A stretch of 48,113 nucleotides of DNA, taken from Nemertoderma westbladi. Lineage: Eukaryota > Xenacoelomorpha > Nemertodermatida > Nemertodermatidae. The notes under the pieces are model-generated. The model had not been told where the DNA came from, searched no databases, and was given only the letters and a program-made list of their open reading frames with translations. The stretch lies in assembly GCA_032718475.1 (NCBI GenBank), contig JAUCBJ010002732.1, forward strand, positions 1 through 48,113, written 5' to 3'. Of this stretch, positions 1 to 13,600 are shown piece by piece; the stretch's first letter is position 1, and each line of letters opens with the position of its first letter. The position numbers and the translations under genes are program-made.

Positions 1-1295
1 CATTCTTATAAATCCTAATTATTGTTTTAGCTGAGAGTCTAAATATCCACATGAAGCCGAAATTTTTAATTTTGCTTGTATATTTGTTATAAGCATTTTA
101 AAAAAAGTGTCGTTTGCGAAATTGCCTCATCTCCTACAGTATCTTTATCTTCGTATCGTATCTTAATCTTCATATTAGTGAAGAATTGTTCATATCATTA
201 GAAAGCTTTGAAGAATTCGTATATATACAGTATACAGTAAGGATTCGATATTGCGTTGCAAGGATTCCAAATACTATATGTAACAATGTCCCCGGAAGTA
301 ATAATTGCTGAAATTGGAAACGATTTTATGATTTGGAATTTGCAGATGAAGGCTGTTGTAATGATATCTAGATTACATTCCAAAGACGAAAAATAAAGCC
401 GACACAGGTGCCTAAATATTACCAAATACAGTAGTATGATTTTTATAACAGCTTATTGTTTCGAAATAGCTCAGAAATTGTGAAAATCCGGACATACCTG
501 CAGTAAGAAAAGTTGTCGAACTATCATCACACCAAATTTCGTAGCATATGATTGAAATTGTAAAAAATCAGGGGGACTCAGACTTGGTAAAAATGGCTGT
601 TGTATTAAGGGAGGTGGTGTATTATTATACAGCTTTATTAGAGACCTTAAAGAAAATTGCCAAACAGGCAATTAATTGTTGTTGGGAATATTTATCAGCT
701 GACTTATTGTTGCTAGGGAAACATATAAAAACAACAATTCCTATTTTAAGTCTGATTGCAGCTGCTATGGTACCGGTACTGTAGTATGATTTTATGTAGT
801 ACCGGTACAATTACTGCAATAATCTGTAGGACAGGTTCAATTTCTGGCCTGATGTAGGTAGGCATGTTGTGGACCGCCTAAAAAAGGCTACAGATTTTAT
901 CTTAAAGTAATGTTACTGGTGCCGAAATAATAATAAGGTACCAGCTACACATAAGTACCGGTACATTACAGCATTATGTCGATGTATATATTTATATTAC
1001 AGTATTACATTGTAATTAGATATCAATTTTGGGAGAGGTATTCGTTCATGTAATGTACCCGTGTTGTCGGATAGTCCTCCAGTTAGGTATCCCTAAATTG
1101 TAACGGTACCTGTGTCAGTGTGTACTGCTTTTACGCACCTAGACCACAGTACGGTACGGTACGAGTCTCTTACACATTACAGTCAAAGATAATTAATAGC
1201 GTAGCGATCCTCTATAGCTTTACATATACTTCAGTTCAATCACCCAAAAACCTAGCTATAGTCAGGTAGTACTTGAACTAGCCATATTTACACCC
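1..1295. other. Non-coding region upstream of the MAP10-like gene
   Basis: I see no supported gene here. Short open frames exist (for example near 548-784), but they are AT-rich and resemble no family I know. The palindrome GTACCGGTAC and its relatives recur between about 770 and 965 and again near 1150. The promoter of the downstream intronless gene must lie in or before this stretch, but I cannot point to a defined core promoter. Confidence 0.6.
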
Positions 1296-3854
1296 ATGAT
1301 GAAAATTAAAGGCAAAAGTACAGCTGAAATTTCCGATGGTGACGTGGCCACATGGACGGATGAAGTTCCGGCATTCACATCGATTCAACGCGATGTGTCT
1401 CTGTTCTCCTTGGAAGTAGTTGTTCAGCACCTCGTTATTAAACGAACTGTTCCATGCCGCATTCCGGCCATCGCATTCCGACTGATGGACTTTCCGACTC
1501 TAATGATATCCCGGCACGGCCCCCAGGATGTCGAGGATATCAAACTCACCGCCGCGATGGAGTTTGGCGACTGTCTCCCTCCTCAGCTGGAGAGTTTACT
1601 GGACATGCAAGGGAAACATGTCGTGCGAAAAGGTAAATCCTGTCTATTTAAGATCCAACCCTCTGTCTTGCGTGACCACTTCCAGTGCGTTCCAATGTAC
1701 GTTATGGTTCTCGATCTGGTACATCCGGCGCCCAAACTAGTTGGAACGGCGACGATTCCGTTGTCGGAATCCGTTCCCAGTTTGTTCGGACACACCGAAT
1801 TTCCCTCCTCCCCGCTATTGTACGGAACCCGGAACTCTTACACGATCTACAACCTAATGGGTGCTAACGTAGGGGTCATACAGACAGGGGTCAAACTTGT
1901 CAATCTCGGGAGAACCTTACTGGCTCATCTTCCCATTCGGGAGGCGCTGGAGGAGCCTTCCGAGTCGCTTTGTCCACCGCTTTTTCTTCATCAGACGTCT
2001 CGTCGAGCTGACGAGGATATGAAACCCGAACCTTCTGTCGCAGTGATTCCGTCTGCCAATAAAGACTACGATTTGGTAAATATTTGCGATTCCGCCACTC
2101 AAACAAACGAACAAGCTCTAAGAGAAACGAGAGCAACTGCGCCCAAAAAATCGCTTGATATTATTCCGAAAGATTGCGCCGACATACCGGTTGTTGGCCA
2201 GGGGATTCTGTTTCCCGCGCCTCTGTTCTACAACAGTTCGTTGGACGAGCGACCTGCTACGGCACCGGCTGCGGAAGTACCGGTTGCCTACCAACACGTA
2301 GAAGAATTTGCCGATCTCAGGCAAGGCGATTTGGATTTAATGGAGGTCCAGGGATCCCTGGGGGACGACTTGCCGCCCCCCTCTGAGCTGTTCGCTCGTC
2401 TTAAAGAACGAAAACTCAGGACAATGGATCAGAAACAACAGCCTCTTGTATCTCACCAGTCACTTAAACAGTTTCCAATTCTAAACGATTTGTTTGCAGA
2501 ATTACAAAGACTTTATAACCCGGAGGGAACACATCAACCATCAGAAAGAAAACCTAAACCGGATCAGTTAGTTAAGAAACCCACTACTAGTCGTCAGACT
2601 AAGCCGACTGGTTCCCGTAGAGACGGGACGACTGCTCATCCTCAAGGTCACCCGGTGGAACGACCGCGGTTTATGGGGCCCAAAACCCCAACGAGTCTGT
2701 CCCACAGACGGAACCGCGGGGTCCCTGACGCGACGGCCCGGGTCCCGCCGACACGCGGGTGGTTACGTAAGGACCCAGAGTACGGGAGGAGGATCTCCCA
2801 TCTCGAGTACAAGATGACTCGAACTCAAATGCTGAGGATACAACGGACCAACCCGGAACTCTACCAGGCCCTAAGACTTTATCAGGATAGAGTAGAAAGT
2901 GAAAGTAATCGTCAACCCCACCCGAAACCTCCAGTTTCGGAAGAACCATTGAGTCAACTCAATACAACTATAGTTAAAGGGAAAATTCCCGATGTTAAAC
3001 CCAAAAAAACTGTGCAAATATTCGTACCGACAACCGATGCGGTTGCAGATAATGAAGAAATTCCTCTCCCTGTGATTGACGTTGGTACCGATGAAGTTGT
3101 TGGTGATGCCGTCGATATATTATCTGGTTCGTTGACCAGTTTGTCTTTGGTAACTTCTCCATCATCTTCTACTGGCACTGCAGGTAAGGTTCCCTCGGTT
3201 ACTTCGTTACAAAAAGAAGTTGAATCAGCAAATAAGGATGACGAAAATGATTACTCGGATGATTTCGAGGAGGTCGATGAGACAGAAACCGATGCGACAC
3301 CGGAGGTGGAAGCGGATCGGAGACCGGACGCCTCTCGGAAACCGGACACCGACGCCTCTCGGAAACCGGACACTGACGCCTCTCGGAAACCGGACACCGG
3401 CGCCTCTCGGAAGCCGGACAGCGACGCCTCTCAGAAGCGGGACACCGACGACTCTCGGAAGCCGGACACCGACGCCTCTCGGAAACCGGACACCGACGAC
3501 TCTCGGAAACCGGACACCGACGCCTCTCGGAAGCGGGACACCGACGCCTCTCAGATGCCGGATATGAACCGGACGCCATTCCGACACCCTGGACGCCGCA
3601 CCAATCTAAACCGTGGGGTTTACCCGACGAATCCTCCGGTCGTCCATCGGATCAGTAAACTCGTCCCGCTCCCTCCCCGCATTGCGTCCGAGAACGCTAA
3701 CATTGCTATGACTACCGGACGATCTCCAGACCCAGGCCGTTCCTCATGCGATAGCTACGTTCCCTCCAGGTTGAGTCCCGCTGATATCGATTCCGGCGAC
3801 GAAACTGACCAAAGATCGGTCGCTTCCGTCAGCGAAATTCTCAAACATTTGTAA
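1296..3854 (+). CDS. MAP10: MAP10-like microtubule-associated protein, single exon
   Basis: The 852-residue protein resembles microtubule-associated protein 10, which in vertebrates binds and stabilises microtubules and acts at the midbody and centrosome during cytokinesis. The N-terminal family domain is clear at about residues 33-215. It shows LFSLE at 36-40, AIAFRLMDFPTLM at about 58-70, GKSCLFKI at 113-120 and LVGTATIPLSESV at about 148-160. Downstream are a FPILNDLFAEL block near residue 392 and a MLRIQRTNPEL block near 510, both like conserved segments of human MAP10. Length is close to the human protein (about 900 residues), and the human gene is also intronless, so the single exon fits. 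The start is an ATG pair at 1296 and 1299, and either could be used. Residues 677-754 are an 8-residue tandem repeat that looks like a recent expansion. An AATAAA lies at 4273-4278. I am sure of the family, less so of conserved function. Confidence 0.88.
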   Translation: MMKIKGKSTAEISDGDVATWTDEVPAFTSIQRDVSLFSLEVVVQHLVIKRTVPCRIPAIAFRLMDFPTLMISRHGPQDVEDIKLTAAMEFGDCLPPQLESLLDMQGKHVVRKGKSCLFKIQPSVLRDHFQCVPMYVMVLDLVHPAPKLVGTATIPLSESVPSLFGHTEFPSSPLLYGTRNSYTIYNLMGANVGVIQTGVKLVNLGRTLLAHLPIREALEEPSESLCPPLFLHQTSRRADEDMKPEPSVAVIPSANKDYDLVNICDSATQTNEQALRETRATAPKKSLDIIPKDCADIPVVGQGILFPAPLFYNSSLDERPATAPAAEVPVAYQHVEEFADLRQGDLDLMEVQGSLGDDLPPPSELFARLKERKLRTMDQKQQPLVSHQSLKQFPILNDLFAELQRLYNPEGTHQPSERKPKPDQLVKKPTTSRQTKPTGSRRDGTTAHPQGHPVERPRFMGPKTPTSLSHRRNRGVPDATARVPPTRGWLRKDPEYGRRISHLEYKMTRTQMLRIQRTNPELYQALRLYQDRVESESNRQPHPKPPVSEEPLSQLNTTIVKGKIPDVKPKKTVQIFVPTTDAVADNEEIPLPVIDVGTDEVVGDAVDILSGSLTSLSLVTSPSSSTGTAGKVPSVTSLQKEVESANKDDENDYSDDFEEVDETETDATPEVEADRRPDASRKPDTDASRKPDTDASRKPDTGASRKPDSDASQKRDTDDSRKPDTDASRKPDTDDSRKPDTDASRKRDTDASQMPDMNRTPFRHPGRRTNLNRGVYPTNPPVVHRISKLVPLPPRIASENANIAMTTGRSPDPGRSSCDSYVPSRLSPADIDSGDETDQRSVASVSEILKHL
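3326..3560 (+). repeat. 24-bp coding minisatellite inside the MAP10-like gene
   Basis: About ten copies of a 24-bp unit encode DASRKPDT with small variants (DDSRKPDT, GASRKPDS, DASQKRDT). The period is a multiple of three, so copy-number change keeps the frame. No unit carries a stop in several frames of either strand, which creates long spurious reverse-strand open frames. The repeat lies in the acidic, probably disordered tail of the protein. Confidence 0.9.
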
Positions 3855-5317
3855 CTAACGATCCGTTATGCTTGTATTAATCTATTATTTCACATATATT
3901 TGATACTATCTCGTCTCCCAACACCTAGTTGTTACTTCATTTACAATATAATCTAACAAAACAATTTCCATTTTAATAGTATTTTCAATTTATTCCCATT
4001 CATTTTAATTAAATCGATATATAAAAATGGATGGGAAAATCAAAATATCTGACTCCGTCGTAACCTCAACCGTGTGTCGAGCTAGTTATTTATCAAAATT
4101 TTTCAAATTTTAAGCAACATCATAATAATTTGTAGAAAAATATGTTGGGGGGGGGGGGGGGGGGGAGTTATATACACTAATATATTATGGGTCATGCCTG
4201 CTAGGTCCTATCCTGTAAATTGAATGCGAAATGCTGTTTCTCATGAATGCTATGGCGGTTACTTGACTTTTAAATAAAATGTTGTTATTAATAAATTATT
4301 TCTCGACTTTTCCCACATGTGTAGTATAATATTTTTCCTTGTCATTTAATCATATTGAAGGTATAGTAGTAAGATATGGATGAAATAGCCCAGCATATTG
4401 GAGCGCCATAAGTCGTTAGCTGTACACTAAATATCGCGTGTATCGTAAGTAATTAGTCTCTTTGTATTTTATTCCCTTTTAACTATTTCCCTCCCGCTGT
4501 GTTTCATTTCCGTAACATACGGAGCTGCCCTATCTCTCTACAGGCTCTTTCCATTTTTTTAACTAACCCCAGTAATTATTCATTGCCTCTTGAGACCGAA
4601 ATGTCCAAAGTCTCTATAATTTAACCATGTCGTCATCCATTACGAGGTAGATAGTGTTGGTACACTTGGTGGATAGTGAGTAACCTATTGACTTTCACTA
4701 CCCGAGCTTCAAGCGTTGCTGAGCATAATTAAACGGACGCATATCTATCTATCTCAGGCTGCTAGGGAATAGCTGAGCAGGTGTGGGCAGTTGCGGCCCA
4801 TACTTACTACAACTGTCCCACTAAAAGTCATTTCCCTTCGGGTGAAATCTCATTTAAATTCTTCACATCTCGTTCCGCTGTACACAGAAATAATTGTTAA
4901 TTTCCTTGAGTGAACCTTCGGAAAAATTCATTTAGATTTATTCCCAGAACTCAAATTAGTTGTTGAGTTTTTTTTCGCAGATTTCCCGATTATAACTCTG
5001 TAAGGCCTGATTATAATTCCAGAGGATTTGCTCCTAACAATTGTGATAGTTAAAGCACGTGGAAATCGAAAGATTTCAGAAACATCGCATCTTCTAATAG
5101 TTTGGCGAAGCTTTAGTATTGAAACCCAATGTTATTCAATTTAAAAATTTAATAATGTTCTTACACATTAATAAAAATGCAACGAATTAAGTTCTCATTT
5201 TAATATGACCACACAAAATTATTGTTAAAAATATATATTATAAAAATGTCAAAATTGTTAATGACTTTCTACGTATTAACATTAGTACAAAATTAATGGA
5301 GAATTGTTTTATTATTA
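3855..5317. other. Intergenic sequence with a poly-G tract
   Basis: No gene is visible. It contains the MAP10-like 3' flank (AATAAA at 4273-4278) and a pure run of 19 G at 4147-4165. The rest is AT-rich sequence without clear coding potential or obvious tandem arrays. Confidence 0.6.
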
Positions 5318-6140
5318 CATGACCTACTATAGATACTCAGGTGAAACAAATAAAAACTTAATAGCTCCAGTAGTTTTCGAGCATTCGAGGTATGAGGAGT
5401 TCTTGGCACCCATACCATATCAACACCTCTCTGGATTGATAAAATTACTCAATATACGAAAACGATTCACCGGGAATCTGTTCCGACTTCAGTGTCCAGA
5501 TTGCCTCAAAATTTGAGTGTCATATGTCGTGATCAGCATCCCAGAAAACCCACAATGTCAATATTAGGTTGATTTGGTATTGATTTTTGATATCTTTACT
5601 ACTTTACTTCGATATGTTTGATGTAGAGCTCAGTAGCCAAACTGTACGGCAAATTTAACACTTTTGGCTGTTTGACAATTTCAAGCTACTTGCACTTTTG
5701 GTGCTCTTTTGATATCTATTAAAAAATGAAAATGAAAATTTTGCTTCTAATCTCGTGTTCGATTTCTAATATTGAATTCGATAACCAAAAAAGCATGGCC
5801 TATATGGTTATACCAAAGTCTTTGAAGGGTGTTTTTATTTTATGTAATATATAATTAATATGTAATTAATCAATGTATGTAATATAATTAATAATAATAT
5901 GTAAAATTCCGAAAGGTTCCGATATGGTATGGGTGCCAGGAACTCCTCATATCTCGAAAACTACTGGAGCTATTAAATTTTTATTTGTCTCATCTGAAAG
6001 AGAACATAATTTTAGTTAGGGACAAGTACTTTCGACGCGCTAGAGAAATAGTTTCAGTGTTTCTATATAAGAGAAATAACTGGCCCACTGAATTTTGGGG
6101 CTTTGCGCAGCTTGGCGGGTCGTATCTATAGTAGGTCATG
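5318..6140. mobile_element. 823-bp non-autonomous inverted-repeat element with 7-bp target duplication
   Basis: The two ends are inverted copies: CATGACCTACTATAGATAC at the left and its reverse complement at the right. The 7-bp sequence ATTATTA is duplicated directly outside both ends (5311-5317 and 6141-6147). Internal arms of more than 60 bp also match in inverted orientation, for example around 5360-5430 and 5925-5990. They share ATGGTATGGGTGCC and AGCTCCAGTAGTTTTCGAG-type blocks. The right arm has about 100 bp of extra sequence. No transposase frame is present, so this is a MITE-like or foldback element of unknown superfamily. Confidence 0.75.
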
Positions 6141-6147
6141 ATTATTA

Positions 6148-7655
6148 CTTTAATTATTTTTTCATTACAAAATTAATGTAGTTGAATTATTTAGATCATA
6201 GTATCGTTAATAGCACCTATTGAATAAGGGCGTATTTGCCACTCAGTATAAATCTGCTCCTCATAATTTCTATGAGTTAGGATTAATTTGAAATGAGGAT
6301 TAAGTCGTTGAATTTACATATTTCACATATTGTAATTATTTTCCTTCAAATATGTAATTGGGAACCGAGAGTAACTTCAAATCAAAAGCAGGGACATCAG
6401 TTTGCGACAAGGTGCTCATAGTTCTAACAAACACACTGATTTGAAACCAGGAACTCAAATGTGTAACTGGGAACCCAAATACATAACCAGATGATCTAAT
6501 TTGTAACTGATAACTACAATTTGTTACAGATTTGTAACCAGAAACTCAGATTTGTTACCTCTGCCTTTTGTCTCTTTTATTTGAAATAAAAAGTCGGTTC
6601 CTTATCGGGCCGCTAGGCCCGTCACTAGTATGACTATGGTAAATATTAAAGCAGTATTTAACTCTAACCTATCTGCAATACAGGCCGTGTTACAGTGATT
6701 CCCATCAATGTACTTAGGCAGACTTTTTAATATTATCATAATTTATTATTAATGAAATATATTTATTGCGCAATTTTACTGTATGGCTATATAATAATTA
6801 CATTTACATTTTACATAACCGTCACCTTGTAAAGGCTATTTAAATTAATTAAAAATCTCAACTATTTCACAGACTTTTATTTACTCTAATACTAAATGTT
6901 GAGGTCAGAGACCTCCGTTGTCTTGACGACGTGTTTGCAATTTGCATACGGTTACCTGCTACTAATTGCTCCCAAGCCTGTATCTTTTTGCCTTTCGCCT
7001 TCAACAATTTTATAATAGATATCAATCCACTAAAAAATCATGTTACTGTGTCTGCTAGGCCTGTCAGATATCCACTGAACCACTGCCGCCAATGCATCAA
7101 CTGGTATCACCCAGATAGGAGATGGCCGCAAATTTGTATGCAAAGGGTGGCCCATCAATGCATGACACTGTCAGATGTGGAATAGCAGCTGCATCTCCAT
7201 ATAATACAATACGAAGTCAGCCTTAAATATGTTATGCTTATTGTCCTAGGCAGATAATACATTCACTTCCTTCAGCTGATTCCATCCGAATAAGAACTAG
7301 TTTAATTGCAACTCGATTTCAACTCATACTGATGAATACAGTATAAATAAAGGCACACGGGTGGGAATCATTCTGTTGTTACTTAAATCTTTGATGATAC
7401 TTTACAATTTTTGCAGAGATCTGATTGCATCTTTTCCATTTAAAATTGCTACCATTTTTAGTTATAGTTATGGTTGATTTTTAATTATTTATTCATTTTG
7501 TAACTTTACGGGATGTATTTGTGGAAAAACGAAATTATTATATATATGTATGTACTAAATATTTTGTTATTTTTGTGCATGTGCATGTGCATGTTAAAGT
7601 TTAAAATGTTTAAAGTATCAATATCGAAAGCTGTATAGATGTTAGTTACACGAAC
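6148..7655. other. Intergenic sequence upstream of the giant repeat ORF
   Basis: This stretch is AT-rich with no supported gene. Near 6360-6560 there is a degenerate array of short phrases reading like 'aactgggaacccaaat' and 'gtaaccagaaactcag', repeated about eight times. A GTGCAT microsatellite occurs near 7575-7595. Any promoter for the downstream open frame would lie here. Confidence 0.5.
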
Positions 7656-10600
7656 ATGGATGGTTTAAATATAGACGAGTTGACGATAATGGCTAAAATT
7701 AATTGCAACACGATTGCTATTATAAACATGTCAACAAAAGATGAAAATTTTGCAATTCACAAAGCCAATTTCCATCATTGTTCAGAGCCGGATGTCAGAT
7801 CAAATAGTGATATCACGAGACAACACTGCGAATTGTCATTTTCAAACGTTTCTTCCAAAAAACAAAGACATAATTCTGCGCCATCATTTCTGAACTATAT
7901 TCCTTCGAGTAATATTGACAAAGTTGACGCAGTTAGAACGTCTTTTTACCGAAATTCCACCAACCATGCTCAACATGAGTTAATTGCCCCTGGCGTATAT
8001 CCCCAGAAACATTTTCTCAAAAGATCATTTGCTTTCGAGTACCGTAGGCCGTACCTCTACAGAGGGGATCCTCTTGATAGATCTACCCAAAACGCCTCTG
8101 TTAAATCAGAATATTCAGCTAGTGAGTCATGTAATGTCCAAAACGAGTTACCCGTCCCTAATTCTTCGACGGAAAACGGAGAAATGAACGTTAACAGTCA
8201 GCCCCTGTCACCCTCAAGGAATGTACAAGTGATGAATGACTCTATATCGTCCGCAATAGATGGACAATTAGAGAATGAATCTCTGTCGCTCAAATGGGGT
8301 GGTCATCGACACATGAAACTTAACAATATAGAATCATATTTGTGTTTCATTCATGTTAACAACTTGGGGAACATCCAGAAAGGTTGCAGTTCTGTATTCT
8401 ATGTTACGCGTTGTGGTAATATATCTTCTAATGGAACAGCCCCAATTATGAAAGAAATAGTAAGGGATACTGATGCTGTAGCCGCAGTTGATAATAATTG
8501 TGCGCCTACTATTGATGAGAACGAAGTCAAACTGCAAGCGAATAATAGTATACCTACAGTTGAGAAGGATGGACATAATGGTAGCATAGCTACAATCGCA
8601 TTAATTTATAATTCACAATGCATTAATACGCTTAACGCATTTACGAAAGAAGTGATTAACAAATCAGAGAACAGTGATAAAACCGACACTATTTTACACG
8701 AGACTATTGATAAACCAGAGTGCAGTGATAAAACTGATGCGATTACACACGCGACGGTTGACAAAACAAAGGACATTGTTGAGATGGATACGATTTCAAA
8801 CGAGACTATTGACAAACCAGAGGACAGTGATGAAACTGATACCATTTCAAACGAGACTATTGACAAACAAGAGCGCAGTGATAAAACTGTTTCGATTTCA
8901 CACGAGACTGTTGACAAACCAGAGGACAGTGATGAAACTAATACCATTTCACACGAGACTGTTGACCAACCAGAGGACAGTGATGAAACTGATACCATTT
9001 CAAACGAGACTATTGACAAACAAGAGCGCAGTGATAAAACTGTTTCGATTTCACACGAGACTGTTGACAAACCAGAGGACAGTGATGAAACTGATACCAT
9101 TTCAAACGAGACTATTGACAAACAAGAGCGCAGTGATAAAACTGTTTCGATTTCACACGAGACTGTTGACAAACCAGAGGACAGTGATGAAACTGATATG
9201 ATTTCACACGAGACTGTTGACAAACCAGAGTACAGTGATAAAACTGTTTCGATTTCACACGAGACTGTTGACAAACCAGAGGACAGTGATGAAACTGATA
9301 TGATTTCACACGAGACTGTTGACAAACCAGAGTACAGTGATAAAACTGTTTCGATTTCACACGAGACTGTTGACAAACCAGAGGACAGTGATGAAACTGA
9401 TACCATTTCAAACGAGACTATTGACAAACAAGAGTGCAGTGATAAAACTGTTTCGATTTCACACGAGACTGTTGACAAACCAGAGGACAGTGATGAAACT
9501 GATATGATTTCACACGAGACTGTTGACAAACCAGAGTACAGTGATAAAACTGTTTCGATTTCACACGAGACTGTTGACAAACCAGAGGACAGTGATTTGA
9601 CTGATACCATTTCACCCGAGACTATTGACAAACCAGAGTGTAGTGATAAAACTGAATCGATTTCACACGAGACTGTTGACAAACCAGAGGACAGTGATGA
9701 AACTGATACCATTTCAAACGAGACTATTGACAAACAAGAGCGCAGTGATAAAACTGTTTCGATTTCACACGAGACTGTTGACAAACCAGAGGACAGTGAT
9801 GAAACTGATATGATTTCACACGAGACTGTTGACAAACCAGAGTGTAGTGATAAAACTGTTTCGATTTCACTCGAAACTATTGACAAACCAGAGGACATTG
9901 ATGAGACTGATACCATTTCACACGAGACTATTGACAAACCAGAGTGCAGTGATAAAAATGTTTCGATTTCACACGAGACTGTTGACAAACCACCAGAGGA
10001 AAGTGATGAAACTGATACCATTTCATACGAGACTATTAATAAACCAGAGTGCAGTGGTAAAACTGGTTCGATTTCACACGAGACTGTTGACAAACCAGAG
10101 TGCAGTGATAAAACTGTTTCGATTTCACACGAGACTGTTGACAAACCAGAGGACATTGATGAGACTGATACCATTTCACACGAGACAGTTGACAAACCAG
10201 AGGACAGTGATAAAACTGTTTCGATTTCACACGAGACTGTTGACAAACCAGAGGACATTGATGAGACTGATACCATTTCACACGAGACAGTTGACAAACC
10301 AGAGGACAGTGATAAAACTGTTTCGATTTCACACGAGACTGTTGACAAACCAGAGGACATTGATGAGACTGATACCATTTCACACGAGACAGTTGACAAA
10401 CCAGAGGACAGTGATAAAACTGTTTCGATTTCACACGAGACTGTTGACAAACCAGAGGACAGTGATGAAACTGATACTATTTCACACGAGACAGTTGACA
10501 AACCAGAGTGCAGTGATAAAAATGTTTCGATTTCACACGAGACTGTTGACAAACCACCAGAGAAAAGTGATGAACCTGATACGATTTCACACGAAACTAT

Positions 10601-13600
10601 TGACAAACCAGAGGACAGTGATAAAACTGTTTCGATTTCACACGAGACTGTTGACAAACCAGAGGACATTGATGAGACTGATACCATTTCACACGAGACA
10701 GTTGACAAACCAGAGTGCAGTGATAAAACTGTTTCGATTTCACACGAGACTGTTGACAAACCAGAGGACATTGATGAGACTGATACCATTTCACACGAGA
10801 CAGTTGACAAACCAGAGTGCAGTGATAAAACTGTTTCGATTTCACACGAGACTGTTGACAAACCAGAGGACATTGATGAGACTGATACCATTTCACACGA
10901 GACAGTTGACAAACCAGAGTGCAGTGATAAAACTGTTTCGATTTCACACGAGACTGTTGACAAACCAGAGGACATTGATGAGACTGATACCATTTCACAC
11001 GAGACAGTTGACAAACCAGTGTGCAGTGATAAAACTGTTTCGATTTCACACGAGACTGTTGACAAACCAGAGGACATTGATGAGACTGATACCATTTCAC
11101 ACGAGACAGTTGACAAACCAGAGTGCAGTGATAAAACTGTTTCGATTTCACACGAGACTGTTGACAAACCAGAGGACATTGATGAGACTGATACCATTTC
11201 ACACGAGACAGTTGACAAACCAGAGGACAGTGATAAAACTGTTTCGATTTCACACGAGACTGTTGACAAACCAGAGGACATTGATGAGACTGATACCATT
11301 TCACACGAGACAGTTGACAAACCAGAGGACAGTGATAAAACTGTTTCGATTTCACACGAGACTGTTGACAAACCAGAGGACAGTGATGAAACTGATACTA
11401 TTTCACACGAGACAGTTGACAAACCAGAGTGCAGTGATAAAAATGTTTCGATTTCACACGAGACTGTTGACAAACCACCAGAGAAAAGTGATGAACCTGA
11501 TACGATTTCACACGAAACTATTGACAAACCAGAGGACAGTGATAAAACTGTTTTGATTTCACACGAGACTGTTGACAAACCAGAGGACATTGATGAGACT
11601 GATACCATTTCACACGAGACAGTTGACAAACCAGAGTGCAGTGATAAAACTGTTTCGATTTCACACGAGACTGTTGACAAACCAGAGGACATTGATGAGA
11701 CTGATACCATTTCACACGAGACAGTTGACAAACCAGAGTGCAGTGATAAAACTGTTTCGATTTCACACGAGACTGTTGACAAACCAGAGGACATTGATGA
11801 GACTGATACCATTTCACACGAGACAGTTGACAAACCAGAGTGCAGTGATAAAACTGTTTCGATTTCACACGAGACTGTTGACAAACCAGAGGACATTGAT
11901 GAGACTGATACCATTTCACACGAGACAGTTGACAAACCAGAGGACAGTGATAAAACTGTTTCGATTTCACACGAGACTGTTGACAAACCAGAGGACATTG
12001 ATGAGACTGATACCATTTCACACGAGACAGTTGACAAACCAGAGGACAGTGATAAAACTGTTTCGATTTCACACGAGACTGTTGACAAGCCAGAGGACAG
12101 TGATGAAACTGATACTATTTCACACGAGACAGTTGACAAACCAGAGTGCAGTGATAAAAATGTTTCGATTTCACACGAGACTGTTGACAAACCACCAGAG
12201 AAAAGTGATGAACCTGATACGATTTCACACGAAACTATTGACAAACCAGAGGACAGTGATAAAACTGTTTCGATTTCACACGAGACTGTTGACAAACCAG
12301 AGGACATTGATGAGACTGATACCATTTCACACGAGACAGTTGACAAACCAGAGTGCAGTGATAAAACTGTTTCGATTTCACACGAGACTGTTGACAAACC
12401 AGAGGACGAGACAGTTGACAAACCAGAGTGCAGTGATAAAACTGTTTCGATTTCACACGAGACTGTTGACAAACCAAAGGACAGTGATGAAACTGATACT
12501 ATTTCACACAAGACAGTTGATAAACCAGAGTGCAGTGATAAAAATGTTTCTATTTCACACGAGACAGTTGACATACCAAAGGACATTGATGAAACTGGTA
12601 CCATTTCACACGAGACTATTGACAAACCAGAGTGCAGTGATAAAACTGATACGATTTCACACGCGACGTTTGACAAAACAGAGGACAGAGATAAAACTGA
12701 TGCGATTTCACATGAGACAGTTGACAAACCAGAGGATATTGACAATACTGATACGAGTTTACACGAGACTGTTGACAAACTGGAAGACATTGATAAAAAT
12801 GTTTCGATTTCACACGAGACAGTTGACAAACCAGAGGACAGTGATGAAACTGATACTATTTCACACGAGACAGTTGACAAACCAGAGCGCAATGATAAAA
12901 ATGTTTCGATTTCACACGAGACTGTTGACAAACCACCAGACGACAGTGATGAAACTGTTACCATTTCACACGAGACTATTGACAAACCAGAGTGTAGAGA
13001 TAAAACTGTTTCGATTTCACACGAGTCTGTTAACATACCAAAGGACATTGATGAAACTGGTACCATTTCACACGAGACTATTGAAAAACCAGAGTGCAGT
13101 GATAAAACTGATACGATTTCACACGCGACGATTAACAAACAAGAGTGCAGTGATAAAACTGTTTCGATTTCAAACGAGATTGTTGACAAACCAGAGGACA
13201 TGGACAAAACTGATGCGGGTTTACACGAGACTGTTGACAAACTGGAAGACATTGATAAAAGTGTTTCGATTTCACACGAGACTGTTGACATACCAGAGGA
13301 CAGTGATGAAACTGGTACCATTTCACACGATACTATTGACAAACCACAGTGCAGTGATAAAACTGATACGATTTCACACGCGACGATTGACAAAACAGAG
13401 TGCAGTGATAAAATTGATTCAATTTCAAACGCGACTTTTGACAAACCAGAGGAAATTTATAATACTGATACGAGTTTACATGCGACTGTTGACAAACTGG
13501 AAGACATTGATAAAACTGTTTCGATTTCACACGAGACGGGTGAAAAACTAGAGGACAGTGGTAAAACTGATATTAATTCACACGAAACTGTTGACAAACC

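Noticed and set aside
8606-13444. A 1612-codon reverse-strand frame and several long +2 frames across the 51-bp array
   Set aside because: They follow directly from a stop-free 51-bp unit. The forward frame is the only one that continues into long non-repetitive ends.
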